Shown here piece by piece: positions 21,601-32,804 of a DNA stretch of 64,000 bases. Position numbers and translations under genes: made by a program. The stretch comes from Puccinia triticina (Eukaryota > Basidiomycota > Pucciniomycetes > Pucciniales > Pucciniaceae). Numbering within the stretch: position 1 is the stretch's first letter; the number at the start of each line of letters is the position of its first letter. The stretch is taken from contig NC_070560.1 in assembly GCF_026914185.1 (NCBI RefSeq), positions 1,214,001-1,278,000 on the forward strand. Reading direction: 5' to 3'. Below the pieces are notes generated by a model, which was not told the origin of the DNA, searched no databases, and saw nothing but the letters and a program-made list of their open reading frames with translations.

Positions 21601-22635
21601 TGAGGTGTCAAATTTTGCAAAAAAATTAGGAGGTACCTGGGTGCCAAGAAACAGGCACCCAAGTCTCAATTGCCAATTTATTCTGAACAATGAAACTTGA
21701 AGATGGAGAAGAGCTGCGAGTTAATGGAAATAAGGACTAGGGCAGGTTGTCAACCTCCAACATGGAGATCCATTGTTCAGAAATTGAGAAGCAAGAATCA
21801 AGAAACCAGTTGGTTTGAGAACTTCAAAAATGGAGATGGAGAAGAAAAAGAATCAGATTTTGCTGTTTGTAACCCACTACTTAACTCAAGCTTAACAAAT
21901 CCTCCCCACAAGAGCTCCAAAGGGGAAGCCCCATAGGGTGTCTGTCTTACAGAGAGGCTTACCTGTAAAAACCTGTTTCTGGCCTGAGAGCCCCAGTAAG
22001 ATCAGCCTGTGTTTTCATTTTTCTTCCAATCTTTGCAGGCAAATTGACTAACCAGCTGTCTTGTTCAACAAACAGGACACTCCTATCCCCAAACCTACGT
22101 GGCTTCCCTGCTTCTTGCCTCCAAACCAAGAAATTATTAACCAGGATGTGTTAATAAGCCAGGATGTCTCTAGCTGAAATGATCTGGTAACACACAGCCA
22201 AGCTTGATTTGAATTATATTTTCACCCTATTGTTATACTTTTTTTTGGCTCAAGTCTAGGTAATACCCCTATTTTATAGGGAACTGTGCCAATTCAGATA
22301 CATCTCTCTAACCGGTGTGTACATGTTGTTGATCTGTAGGAGGCCCGGTCTGTGATTTTTGACCCACTTCTGCGTGCGTACATGACAGTTACATTAGCAA
22401 AGTGAAAAAACAACAAACTTCATGAGCATGTAAATAATATGAATTGAACCCAACAAATCACTTAAATCATCAAACAGTTCAAATTGAATTATGATTTGAT
22501 TGTGGCCTGGAGATGGCATATGGCACCTGGGTACCTGTGGCGTGTGCGGGTACCCCCCTGTTTTTTAACAAATTTCTCACACCCGCACCCGCACCCGGCA
22601 CCGGGGTGCAGAGGTGGAGGTACCCAGGTGTCAGG
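21601..22635. other. Spacer, no gene
   Basis: No supported coding region. A short tract near 22560-22640 repeats CACCCGCACCCGGCACCGG and AGGTACCTGGG words, possibly a small minisatellite. Confidence 0.45.
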
Positions 22636-22901
22636 CACAGGTACCTGGGCTTGCTAGGCTTGAGCGGTTGAATCCTCTTTGATGACTGGTTGACCAGTCA
22701 TCAAGAGGTTTTATCCTCTTTGATAACTGGCTGAGTCCTGACCGGTCATCAAAATGTTGTAGCCTCTATGATGATTGGCTAACCGGTCATTGAGAGGCTT
22801 TAGCCTCTTGGATGACTGGCTAACCTGTCATCAAGAGGTTGTAGCCTCTTGGATGACTGGCTACCCGGTCATTGAGAGGTTGTAGCCTATTCAATGACTG
22901 G

Positions 22902-23779
22902 TGTAGTGATTTATATAGGTGAACGTTGTGGAATGTCCACTCACCGCAGCACATGCAGAAATGCAGTGGGGCGGCTGAGCAAACTCTCAGTCTACACATC
23001 CAAACAAGACAATAAGAATGTGTTCTTATGTGTCTCATATGTAGGCTGAGGGAGAACCTTGAAAGTACAGCTACAAAAGGACACGGAAAGTTGGCAAACG
23101 GGGAGGCTGCGGGGCAGGGGGCTTGTCACAGGGACAAGGGAACCGGGGTTTGAGCCACACTCTGGATGCGCGGACTTAGCGGAACAGTCAGAGTAGTATT
23201 TTGGCGGGAATCTTGGACGGACTGAATAGTGCGGACTGGTACCAGGTAAGCTGGGGAGGCAGAAGCATATGACGTTGGGGCAGACGCGCCAGGTAGAGAC
23301 TGGGGTTGGAGGCTAGTCAGAGGGTGCGGGAGGATAGGCGTTGGAAAGGTACTAGGCTGGGAAGCAATGCATGCAGAGTTTGGCGAGTGCAGAAAAGGAA
23401 GGATGCGGGTGATGTTGGCTGGGAGTGAAGTTATGCAGGCGGAGGGAGTGGAGGAACAGGGACTTTCTCTCACTTCTTCATCTTATCATTCTATATACTA
23501 CTCACTTTACGGTATAACTGTAGTTACTACTATTTCTTACAGATCTATGGTGTATTGCTACACTACGGAGAGTTTTCACTAATCAAATTCTTACTTACTT
23601 GCGGAATTTGCTGAGTGCAAGTGGAGCTGCTGAATCTTATGTAGAATAGACTGACCATATCAGGCTCAGAGTGGAGGGCTGAAGAGGTTTGTACATTGCG
23701 GAAACCCAGCGCCAATAACCATACAAACCCGCAGTTATCTAGAAAGGAGATGGAGCACCACTTCTTATCAGGCAACACA
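22902..23779 (+). mobile_element. Probable solo LTR, TGTAGTGATTTATATAGG family
   Basis: Starts TGTAGTGATTTATATAGG inside the minisatellite and shares start, AATGTCCACTC block and TTACTTACTTGCGGA right part with the element at 27872-28706. The right end is uncertain: CAACACA at 23779 or just before the repeat resumes near 23792. No coding domain was found inside. Confidence 0.55.
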
Positions 23780-23902
23780 ATTTTATTTTGAAACTGGCTA
23801 ACAGTTCATTGAGAGGTTTTACCCCCTTCAATGACCAGTTAGAGAGGTTGGAGCCTCTTTGATGACCAGCTAGCCGGTCATTGAGAGGGTGTAGCCTCCC
23901 GG

Positions 23903-24654
23903 CAACAATGGGCCTATACTATACTCTACTTTAACCGGGCCTTTCTGTTATTGTATAGGTCTGGTTGTACCACCCTATACTAATAACTGTACTAGTATTG
24001 GCCCTTGCTGCAATTGGCCTGTATAGTATTCTGTGGTTTTTCTCTGAAACAAAAAATACAGGTATAGTAACTTTCTTTGCCCCTGGTTACCACGATAACG
24101 CACTTAATCAGGTGTAAACATAAGGAAATGACATGTGGGCTCCTGATGATTTTACAGGTGAACCATGCCACCTACCTGGTCCTTGCGGCAATAGCAAGGG
24201 CTTATTTAGGAACACCGGGTAGGTCTTGTTCTGTTGAGAGATTGTTCTCTGTGGCTGCAGAAGTGTGTGGCTCCAGACATGGTTGTCTGTTCCCCTCAAC
24301 TACTTCAAAATCCTTCAGCAGCCTTATGTGGCCTTGTGAGGATTTTTCCCTCTCAGGGGACTTTGCTGAGGCTGGAAAGGCATTGGGTGCTCTGATCCCC
24401 AAGCCCAAGAAATAGATAGATTTTCATCCCTGCTGAGTAGTGGTACTGGCCACATCTGGCCAGTATAGTATTGAGATTTTTTTTTGTTCCTTCCTTCATT
24501 TGGATATAGTATTTTCAAAAAATAAATCCTCATGCAATTGGATATAGTATTAAAATTTCATTACGGAAAATGGAAATAACAGTACTGTTATCGGACCAAA
24601 AAAAATACAATAACTATACTATACCAATATCTGTATAGTAAAGGCCCATTGTTG
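23903..24654 (+). mobile_element. hAT-derived element, 752 bp, with 7-bp target duplication
   Basis: Inverted ends CAACAATGGGCCT and AGGCCCATTGTTG, with further inverted TATAC sequence inside, flanked by CTCCCGG (23896-23902 and 24655-24661). It contains the tail of a hAT transposase (24077-24415) and nothing else of that gene, so it is an internally deleted, non-autonomous copy. Confidence 0.85.
24077..24415 (+). pseudogene. hAT transposase C-terminal dimerisation domain fragment
   Basis: The frame encodes YLVLAAIARAYLGTPG then SCSVERLFSVAAEVCGS, the hallmark of the hAT C-terminal dimerisation region, and runs to SSLMWPCEDF. No ATG-initiated N-terminal part (BED finger or catalytic DDE-like core) precedes it. 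It cannot be an active transposase. It shows that the 7-bp-duplication family is hAT-derived. Confidence 0.85.
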
Positions 24655-24812
24655 CTCCCGGTCATTGAGAGGGTGTAGCCTCTTCAATGACTGGCGCTAA
24701 CCGGTCATCAAGAGGTTGTATCCCCTACAATGACCGGTTAGAGAAGGTTTAGCCTCTTCAATGATCACCGACTAACCGGTAATCAAGAGGATGTAGCCTC
24801 TTCAATGACCGG

Positions 24813-25639
24813 TGTGGTGAACAAAAGAAGTCACTGCGTAGAAATGTCAGGACCTCCGCTGCTCCAAGATGTTTCCTGGGTAAAGTTGGGTGATCTGGGA
24901 AACTCCGCTCCGCTCCGCATGTACGTGTAGGGGCGCCATGATCAAAAGAATAAGTCAAGTAACGTATAAATAACCGCAAAGACACGTAGAAAAGCCGCAA
25001 TAAACCGTAAAATCCGCCATAAAGTACACAAAAGACAACTCCGCTGCAAGTAGTAATATCTCTGCCGTAAAGAATCTGTACCAGAGTCACCAGAATGGAG
25101 TAAAAAGTCCGTAAAAGAAAACAACATGAGATGATGGATTGATGGGATGAAAAACTCCCCCCCCTCCCTACAAAAGGGAAAAACAATGTGAGAAAGAAAA
25201 ACCATCCTCCTCCACCCGCCAAGCCCCGCTCCCACAACCATGCACGTCATTCGCATTCCGCTCTCACGCGGATCTTCTGTCAATGTCGCCGCACGTCATC
25301 ACCCACCGTCGGACTCCTCTTGCCCCTGTCTAGCCTTCAATTCCGGGATCCCACACGCCACCTCTGCCCCAGCTACGCCCGCTGATGTAGCCCGCTTTGG
25401 CTGCCACGGCTTCCCCCAGTCACAGCCTATACTATCCAGTCTGCACCGGCTTGCTTAAGTTGAGTCCAGCTCCACCGTTGAGCTCCGCCGCCGCCGCGGC
25501 GTTGACATAGCCCCGCACACCGCCTCGTGAACATTTTCCGCACTGTGCCGCTCCGCGCCAGCCTTGCGGAATCCGCAGCCCGCAACCTCCGCAAACACGT
25601 GCAGACAATTTGGGTCCTCAACCCGGTTTTAGCATCACA
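24813..25639 (-). mobile_element. Probable solo LTR, reversed, TGTGGTGA...TCACA
   Basis: 827 bp between TGTGGTGA and TCACA, inserted in the minisatellite (flanks CCGG and CCAG, one mismatch). Repeated CGTAAA/CCGTAA words match TTACGG words of the 27872 element in the opposite orientation, suggesting a divergent reversed copy of the same LTR family. Confidence 0.45.
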
Positions 25640-26452
25640 CCAGCTAACCAGTAATAAAGAGGATGTTGAGTTGGCTCATCCGTTGTGTGCTTCAATCTTT
25701 CATTTCACGCTTATGTCACACACTGTGGCACTTTGTTTCTGATTCTCATGTCTCTATATAACCTGGAGCAGCAGTGTTGGTCAGAGCTTTCTTCATCCTT
25801 CCAACACACGCTCAACACTTGCTTCTGCTGCGTAGCGCTCGCGTTCCTTGTCTTCAGCCTTACTTGACTCACTAGTATTTGGTGGATTGGGTTGGAGAGT
25901 AGCAGTGGATGGTTCATTTTTCTTTTGGGCTTTAACAACTTCATTGAACCAAGAATAAACCTGAGATTTTATTCCAGCTACAGCTTTGCTCGCTTCAATT
26001 GGACCAAGTTTGTCTGAGAGAAGAAATTTGATAAGCTCTAACTTGCAGCATGGGCCAAAAACTATGCTGACAGCCGACAACTCCTTGAGTTTGGGCCAAT
26101 ACTTCCTGCATTTCGTTTGCATCGGCTTGATCAGCTTCCTGATATGAGCCGGTCCGTTTTCTGCAGCTTCATTCAGATGTTGGTTGATCTTTTTCATGTA
26201 TTTGAATACCAGGTGTGCAGTTGAATGATTAGTCATCCCAAGCTTCAAAGTTGCTGATGGTAGACAGATGGAATCAGCAACTTGAAGAAGAAATTCTTTG
26301 AATTGAAAAAAATACATACCTGTCTTGAATAATGAAAGAAATTCACACAGTGAAGAGATTTCTTCCCACTTGTCTTTACTAGGGCAAGAGGAGAAATTGG
26401 CATCTTGCATTGATAAGCTGTCAAGTGCTTTTTGATATGGCAGCATAGATTT

Positions 26453-26548
26453 GAGCATGTCATACGTGGAATTCCAAAGAGTAGGAACATTGACCAATGG
26501 GAGCATGTCATACGTGGAATTCCAAAGAGTAGGAACATTGACCGACGG
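26453..26548 (-). repeat. 48-bp tandem duplication in the hAT pseudogene
   Basis: Two 48-bp copies (26453-26500 and 26501-26548) differ at a few bases near the end. They duplicate 16 codons (VNVPTLWNSTYDML) in frame. Confidence 0.9.
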
Positions 26549-26572
26549 GAGCACTTGTTTCTTCATGTTAAC

Positions 26573-26720
26573 TGGAGGACTTCCGGTCAATCTGGGAACC
26601 CAGATTGTTCCAGATTTTGCGGGGAAATCTGGGCTCAATTTTCCCAAATCCTAGATCTGCCTATATTTCCCTGCGAAATCTGGGAAAATCTGGGTTTCCA
26701 GATTGGCAGCAAGTCCTCCA
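26573..26720. mobile_element. 148-bp MITE with TGGAGGACTT ends
   Basis: Inverted ends TGGAGGACTTCCGGTCAATCT and its complement at the right end, with inner AATCTGGG/CCCAGATT repeats. It interrupts the hAT coding sequence and matches the MITE at 9735-9874 in its ends. Confidence 0.8.
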
Positions 26721-27871
26721 CTAGATCAATTGATTCCTGGAACAACTGCTTCCGTGATGGTGTGCTCTTTGTGTAACAAACACTTTTGTGTATCTTAGAA
26801 ATCGACCTTGAGAGGTTCTGGAGGCCGTCCTTCACAACAAGACTGATCACGTGAGTGCAGCATCAAAAATGGAAAAATTTGCCATCCAAGGCCGGGGGAG
26901 AACAGCTGCAATCTTGAAGGACGGATAAGAGTCAATCAACTGCACTGTTGTTTGAGGCGGCATTGTTGACCGTGATAAATGCCACCTTGTCAAGAATTTT
27001 CCATTCCAGAATGGTTGAGATAAGCTGTTCAGAAATTGCTAAGCCAGTGTGGGGGATGGGATTTCCTTGAAGGAGATCAAGCGCTTGTTAAGATTCCAGT
27101 CCTCTGAGATGAAATGACATGATACTACCATGAAAGAGGACTGGTTTGAAGAGGTCCAAAGGTCTGTTGTTAAGGCCACTTGTTTGGTTTTTTGGACTTC
27201 AGTCATGAGCTTCTCCTTCATCAATTTGAACATCTGCATCACATTGGTCTTCACGGTACCACAGGTGAAGATTCTGGACCGTGGCTGAAGCGAAGCGAGA
27301 AAAGCTTGGAACATGGGATGATCAACCAATTTAAAAGGTTGTCCATGTGCAATAGTTATCTTGATCAGCAAGTCGCAGGAGGTTTGTTGAAAAAAAAACC
27401 CAAGTTGGTGCCGACGTTGCTTCACCTAATCTGAGGAGTGTTTGCTTGCTCTTGGTGAGATGGGAGGTACATTGCTCAAGGTGGCGCCAGAGGTGATTTG
27501 TCCTGTTCTTATTCGCACCTTCCATCTTGCATTTGCAGGCCTTGCATACTGCCTTGATTTTGTCACCTTAATGTCTTTTTATGTTAGTCTCATTTTGATC
27601 AATCATCAAACTTATGTATACAACTATTGAGTCACTCACCGGTGATTTCCTTATCATAATGAACCCAAACATCACTTGTAGACTTTTTTTTCTTCCTATC
27701 TGGAGCTGAGTTGCTGGTTTCTTTTTCTTGAGGGAGCTTGGTGGATCCATTCTTGTTGGTGGTGGGGTTCTTCTGTGAAGCAACAGGGGTTCCGGTGACC
27801 GTTGACGTTGAATCTTCATTTTCAGTGCCTGATGGCTGTGTTTGAGCCTCAGACAAAGGCGGCGGATCCGT

Positions 27872-28706
27872 TGTGGTGATTTATATAGGTGAGCGTGGTA
27901 GAATGTCCACTCGGGGATAGCGAATGCACAGAGCGGCTCAGGCAGAGTGCATTCCGGTGACATAAGCACTGAGGATGATGTCAGGAAAGCGCGCTAAGAA
28001 AGCTTACGGAAATTCACGTGTGGACCGGAATGCACGGATTGCGGATCGGGTATTCAGATTGGGGGAAAGACAGGGCTGGACTGCGGCGGGACTACACACG
28101 TGGACTGGTAGCAGCAGCGCGTCAGCGGGTGAGCCACGACAGCCAAAGCGGGTTCCACCAGCGGGTGGAACCGGGGTGGAGGCGGTGACGAGAGACCGAC
28201 TGGCAGGGGCCAGACAGAGGACGGTGGGAGATCAAGCGTCAGAGAGGAGCAGAGTCTGGGAAATTGACGTGCGGAGCTGGAGGACTAGTGCAGGAAAGTG
28301 TCAGACGTGCGGGATTGGGTGGGAACGGCAATGTGCGTGGAGGGAAGGACAGGAAAAGGGGGGCTCACGGATTTTTCTCTTCTTGCCTTATCCTATTATC
28401 CTATCATCTTACAGATTACTCATTATTGTACTTACACTTACGGACGTACTAGAGTTATTAGGAGATTATTCGTGACCTTATCTTTACTTTCAAAAGTACT
28501 TGCGGATTCTGTGCTTACAGAGTGCGGAGCTTTATTCACTTGCGGATTATTAAGCTATAGATCAGGCTCAGAGAGGAGTGCTGAAGGCTAGTGGATAGTA
28601 GCAGTGCGGAGCCGAGTTACCGACAATCACACAGCCCAGACACTAATATTCTTGAAGGGGGCGGTCAGCGGACATTTCCACCAAACAAGCAGCTTTCATT
28701 CTCACA
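27872..28706 (+). mobile_element. Probable solo LTR, 835 bp, in the start of the hAT gene
   Basis: Begins TGTGGTGATTTATATAGG and ends TTCTCACA with CCGT on both sides (27868-27871 and 28707-28710). It separates the hAT coding sequence from any upstream start codon. Open frames inside have no retroelement domains. Related to the element at 22902. Confidence 0.6.
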
Positions 28707-28809
28707 CCGTATCCGGTGATTGTATTTGCTTAGTCAATCAGGTGAATCTTGCCATGGGTCTTGGTGGTGATGTGGAAGCCGGTGGGAGCTGGGGTAACCA
28801 GCAAAAGTC

Positions 28810-29015
28810 TACAAGTCCGGGTCATAGTTGGGTCTACCGGGCTGACCCAATGAGAGAATTGTCTGCCCTAACCCAATCCAAGGATTTTCTGAGGCGGGTT
28901 GGGTTAGGTTTGGGTTGGCCAATTTTTACTCAAAATGTGCCCAAACCCGCCCCAAAACCCGACGGGTCTCAGGTCGGATCCAGGTCGACCCAACCCATTT
29001 ACACCCTGAGTCCTA
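28810..29015. repeat. GGGTTGGG/CCCAACCC-rich segment, possible MITE
   Basis: Words such as TTGGGTC, GGCGGGTTGGGTTAGG and GACCCAACCCATTTACACCCTGAG recur in both orientations. Ends and target duplication are not clear. Confidence 0.35.
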
Positions 29016-29825
29016 TTTAGCTTATTTGTTATTTTAAACACTAGAGGCCAAGGCGGCTTCGCCGCTGCAGGGCCCAAGGCAGCTGAACCTCTGCTAGCTC
29101 ACAAGTACTTCCTCACCAGCACTGGCACACCCCACTTCAACACCCCCCAAAATACCAGGTTTTCCAACCACCAATTCAAATGCACAATCTTCCCCCACTT
29201 TTTTGTGTGATTGTGAATCTCAATCTGCCATGTCAGGAACCTGTGGAATGGCTGCTTTTTCATCTACCTTCTCTTCATAGGGGCATTCACAATTGAATTT
29301 TACAGAGCTTTGGATGTAAATTTGAGGTCTTATCTACAAAATTCCAAATTTTTGTAAGATGCCACTGAGCAGATGTTTTAGGTCAATCAGTGCAAGCTAT
29401 CAATCTTCAAAATAAAATGTCCATAAAAACCTTAAAATTTGTCCTGAAGTTTTCAAAATTTCAATTGTGAACCCCCCCTAATTTGTCATCTTTTTCAAAT
29501 TTGAAATCATTTTTAACATAATTCAAGAGCAGAGCAAAACTGCACCAATTCCTCTTGCAGATTTCAATTTACACCCTCAGCCCAGGATTCATTACCTTCA
29601 AGTTTTTAGTCAAGATTTAGAGGGGAATCATTCCAGCAGTAATTCCTCCACTGTGAGTATCTTCCACATGTGGATGATTAGAAAAGTTTGCCATGTTGTA
29701 AGCCAAATAATCTCTCTGTGTATGTGATTATATTAGTGATTATTATTTATCTCAACAAGCACAAAACCATTGAAAATGAGGTAGGCAACATGATCAAGTG
29801 GTGGTTGAAGGAGAAATATCTGGAG
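29016..29825. other. Spacer, no gene
   Basis: Mostly AT-rich with one GGCGGCTTCGCCGC hairpin near 29050. No supported feature. Confidence 0.5.
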
Positions 29826-30235
29826 AGCCAGCGGGAAATTAAAGGCGCAAAGCGCTTTGCTAGGATGATACCATTGCACAGGCCCACCGGCTCGTCCACC
29901 ATTCCCGAGCTTGGTCGGCGCGCAAACGTCAGCCGCGGTCGTGTTTCTTGGCCCAGCACAACGTCCAGGCTCAACAAGCTGTTGAATTTCCGCACAAAAA
30001 ATACTACAGAAAAAAGTATGCATGTTTTATATCTTCAGTGATGCAGACCAGACACATTTGTTTGCACAGGGCTCACCATCCAGGTTGAGATAGATCCTGC
30101 CGTATTCTTGGAGAGCCTTGAGGCGGATGATCTGTTCAGCGCGAAGCCAGACACATGTGCTGGGGAGGCGAGGTTTGGATGAGCTTGTCAACATTTTTAC
30201 CAATGTAAACGGTTCCATAGACGCCCTATAAGTGG
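29826..30235 (-). pseudogene. Gene fragment, copy 1 of a duplicated unknown gene
   Basis: On the minus strand three exon-like pieces can be read. They are GVYGTVYIGKNVDKLI after an acceptor at about 30227, EQIIRLKALQEYGRIYLNLDG, and, after an intron-like GTGAGCCC...TCTGTAG, FNSLLSLDVVLGQETRPRLT. A shift separates the first two. The same order recurs at 30475-30900. I do not recognise the protein. It looks like part of a real multi-exon gene that was duplicated and decayed. Confidence 0.45.
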
Positions 30236-30474
30236 ATAGATGGATGTGTATGGGGTGAGTGTTTTGTTCTGCGTCGAGAGAATGATAAATAGAGTTTACC
30301 CAACCAGGATTGTATTCCTGGATGTACTGGTTGATGATCAGTCAGCCTCTCCTCAAGTCCCAAGTCTTGAGAAGCTTGTAAGGAAGGTAAGTTCATTGGG
30401 ATGGGCCTGGGCAAGGGCCCAGGGGATGAGGGAGGAATGGTTGGCCCAGCGGTGGTGGTCGAAGGAGCCATAGA

Positions 30475-30900
30475 AAGAGAAACAGCGGGCAATGAATACG
30501 CAAAGGGCTTCATCAGGATGATCACATTGCACAGGTCCACTGATTCCGAGGCGGGCCGGCGGGAGAACGTGTGCTGTGCTTGTGCTTCTTGGCCCAGCAT
30601 GACATCCAGGCTCAGCAAGCTGTTGAAGTTCAACGCAACAAAGACTGCAGAAAAAGAGTGTATGCATCTGTATCTCCAGTCCCGCAGGTCAGACACATTT
30701 TTTTGCGCAGGGCTCACCATCCAGGTCATGATACATAGATCTTGCTTTAGTCTTGGAGATCAGACTTGAGGCGGATGATCTGTCCGGCGCGAGGTCAGGC
30801 GAATGGGAGAGTTGGCAGTAAGCTTGGCAGACAATGGTTATGACACATGTCAACTTTATGGGCAAAGTTGACCGAACAACCATAGATCTTGTTTACCTGA
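30475..30900 (-). pseudogene. Gene fragment, copy 2 of the duplicated unknown gene
   Basis: Diverged second copy of the 29826-30235 segment. FNSLLSLDVMLGQEAQAQHT and the exon edge GATGGTGAGCCCTGCGCA are conserved, while the upstream exon is degraded (stop after SDLQD). The two copies are direct repeats about 650 bp apart. Family unknown. Confidence 0.45.
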
Positions 30901-31075
30901 GTGAAAATGCACGCAAGCAGAAGATGAGCTGAGTGGGGGCGGCTGCAGAGACGTTAGTGTGGTGTTGCCAATGATGCGGTGGGCGTGGAGTTGTTGAGGA
31001 AATGGTGGGCATGGCGCTTTTAGAGGCGGTGGATTTGCGCGAGCGGGTCGGCCGGGCGCTGGCTTGATGGACACT

Positions 31076-31531
31076 CTAGTGTCGGGCATGGTCGGCTCCG
31101 CCCGGGGAGGTGGGCTGCTCGGAGGAGGAGCCGAGCGAGACCCTTGAGCTTGCAGTGGAGTGGATCGGAATCATCGGCGCCGGCTGCAAGGACGCCCGAC
31201 GCGGGGAAGAGGCGGTTGAGTTGCTGACGCTCAACCTGGACAAATCTTCCTTCAAACTCGTCGGTGACGGGTACCCGCTGGGTTCCTCGGCTGTATCAGC
31301 TCCAGTGTCCGGCAGGAACTTGTGGTGCGGTGTCAAGAGAATCAGGTTCTGGATTGTTTCAATGTCCATTGTTGGGGAGAGACGACCTCGGAGGGAGATC
31401 CCAGACTGCCGATTCTCTGCTGTATGGGATAAAATCAAAGTGGAAGACAAGCGTTCCCTCGAGAACTCCCGATCAACTCCTCCTTGGTTGGGATCTCCAT
31501 CAGCATGGATTGACGGGACATTGTTGCTCAA
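31076..31531 (-). CDS. Hypothetical Ser/Pro-rich N-terminal exon, 151 codons
   Basis: ATG at 31531 opens a frame of 151 residues: MSNNVPSIHADGDPNQGG, then Ser/Thr/Pro-rich sequence with repeated SPRR/SLGSSS-type motifs (phosphorylation-prone, disordered). It lies directly upstream of, and in the same orientation as, the duplicated fragments at 30.9-29.8 kb, so it could be the first exon of that gene. The frame stops at TAG 31076, close to where a donor would be needed. I see no decisive splice site, so this may equally be chance in a GC-rich stretch. Confidence 0.3.
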   Translation of the reverse strand: MSNNVPSIHADGDPNQGGVDREFSRERLSSTLILSHTAENRQSGISLRGRLSPTMDIETIQNLILLTPHHKFLPDTGADTAEEPSGYPSPTSLKEDLSRLSVSNSTASSPRRASLQPAPMIPIHSTASSRVSLGSSSEQPTSPGGADHARH

Positions 31532-32804
31532 TGAGCGGACTTGTGGTCGATAGGTGTCTGCAATGGTATGGTGGATTGCTAGGTGCGCGAGCTGAGATGC
31601 GGGGAGGGCACAAGGAATATTTTGGGGTGTATTTGGACGGGGCTAACAGCCAAGGTGAATCTGTTTGTACCTGATAAGCAGGGATAGGGTCATGGAGTGA
31701 TGAGGAGCGGTGCATTGTGTGGGGTGCAGAGGGCGGGCGGTGACTCTGACGCACCTGTGTTAGTTCCAGTAATTGCTGAGTGGCCACGGTGCGGATGGCA
31801 ACGAGCCCGTGGCGGATGGCAATGGTGGCAGTGGCATAGGGCAACGGTCGGGGCAGTGGCGACGGGCGGGATATTGGTGGGCAAAAAGCATGGGGGATAG
31901 TTTCCACTGTGCGTATTTAAAAGGGAGGGGGGGGTTGGCAGCGGATTGTCCCCCCAGGGTTTCGTCCTACCCCCTCCCTGGGAGCCCACTAATCACTTGA
32001 TTAGGGCCTTCCTGGACCACTCTAACAACCGGCCCACTTTTGCTCTTTGCTTTGGCACAGCTGGAGGGTCATCCATAGGGCCTTCGGGCCTTTGGGGATT
32101 TCAATGTGTACTGTATTATTTGTAGGCTGTTTGTTTGTGCCATTTTGTGAGAAAAAAACACCCCAAAACATAAATCCAGAGGTCTAGGATTTTGTGGATT
32201 TAGGAATGTGGGATTAGTTTCTCTATTATTTAGCTCTTTTGTTTTATTTCTCTTGATCTTTTTGCAATTGACTTATGATTTTAAAAAAACAGCCCTAATT
32301 TTGTCGTTGGTCTTTGGTGTGTTTTCATTGTTGATGAGGGGGTTTTCTGCTGGTGTTGGGGTATCCACGTTGTTGGGTTTGTGCTTGGGGGTGGATTTGG
32401 CGGCCTTTGTGTTTTTTTTCTTTCTTGGAGAGCTGCGAGTAGCAGTTGATACCGTGTCGTCCATCTTTGTGGTGTATGAAGTCAAGCGGATTCTGGTTGA
32501 TTGCGGCCAGGAGGCGACCCGCAGAAGTCAGCAGGTGATTGCGGGTTGGACTGCCCCCGGCGATGTTCCCAGGGTCGTTCCGCGGGTCCGTTAGCGCGCA
32601 AAACAGGAACCCGGGCAGCCAAAGTTTGCCCCCGAACACCCAGTTGCAGCTCCATTAGAGATGCTCTCAAGACATGGTATGCAACTTTGTTTTGCTGCCT
32701 TGACCTAGATTCCTGGACACTTTTGCCACTAGGAATTGCAGTCTTTGGATTGAGAGGCTGGAACAGGTGTCAAAGTTTATGCATTTATCAAGGCTACAAG
32801 ACTA
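31532..32804. other. Spacer with possible minus-strand coding remnant
   Basis: 31690-31990 is G-rich and repetitive (GGCGGATGGCAA, GGGCAACGG). At 32273-32670 the minus strand has a Lys/Pro/Thr-rich frame (SSPRKKKNTKAAKSTPKHKP) resembling the disordered N-terminus of a nuclear or transposon protein, but it is too short and low-complexity to call. Nothing else is supported. Confidence 0.4.

Larger units (their letters stand above)
22636..25680. repeat. ACCGGTCATTGAGAGG minisatellite, split by three insertions
   Basis: Units of roughly 40 bp (ACCGGTCATCAAGAGGTTGTAGCCTCTTNGATGACTGGCTA), each nearly palindromic, occur at 22660-22901, 23795-23902, 24655-24812 and 25640-25680. The gaps are filled by two LTR-like elements and a hAT-derived element, so this was once one continuous array. 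Confidence 0.75.
25793..27868 (-). pseudogene. hAT-superfamily transposase, decayed
   Basis: Reads leftwards. The N-terminal exon ends at 27640 (SDVWVHYDKEITG). A 73-nt intron (27639..27567) joins it to the BED zinc finger CKACKCKMEGANKNRTNHLW, with RHLEQC completing the C2...H-H-C pattern. A frameshift at an A run near 27390 leads to the catalytic part (AHGQPFKLVDHPMF, VALTTDLWTSSNQSSF, then SEQLISTILEWKILDKVAF). Stops near 26940 and 26870, a 148-bp MITE (26573-26720) and a 48-bp tandem duplication (26453-26548) break the middle. The last frame (25793-26547) encodes WNSTYDML and a DUF4413-like segment. There is no start codon, because an LTR-like element begins at 27872, and the dimerisation domain is absent. 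The original protein would have cut and pasted hAT elements. Confidence 0.85.

Noticed and set aside
24077..27868. Joining the hAT dimerisation fragment with the minus-strand hAT gene as one gene
   Set aside because: They lie on opposite strands and the fragment sits in its own element with separate ends and a 7-bp duplication.
27975..28475. 166-codon frame inside the element at 27872-28706
   Set aside because: It lies within a probable solo LTR and has no protein features beyond GC-rich composition.
32208..32594. Hydrophobic 128-codon plus-strand frame
   Set aside because: It is the antisense of a Lys/Pro/Thr-rich minus-strand frame, and the hydrophobicity comes from T-rich codons.
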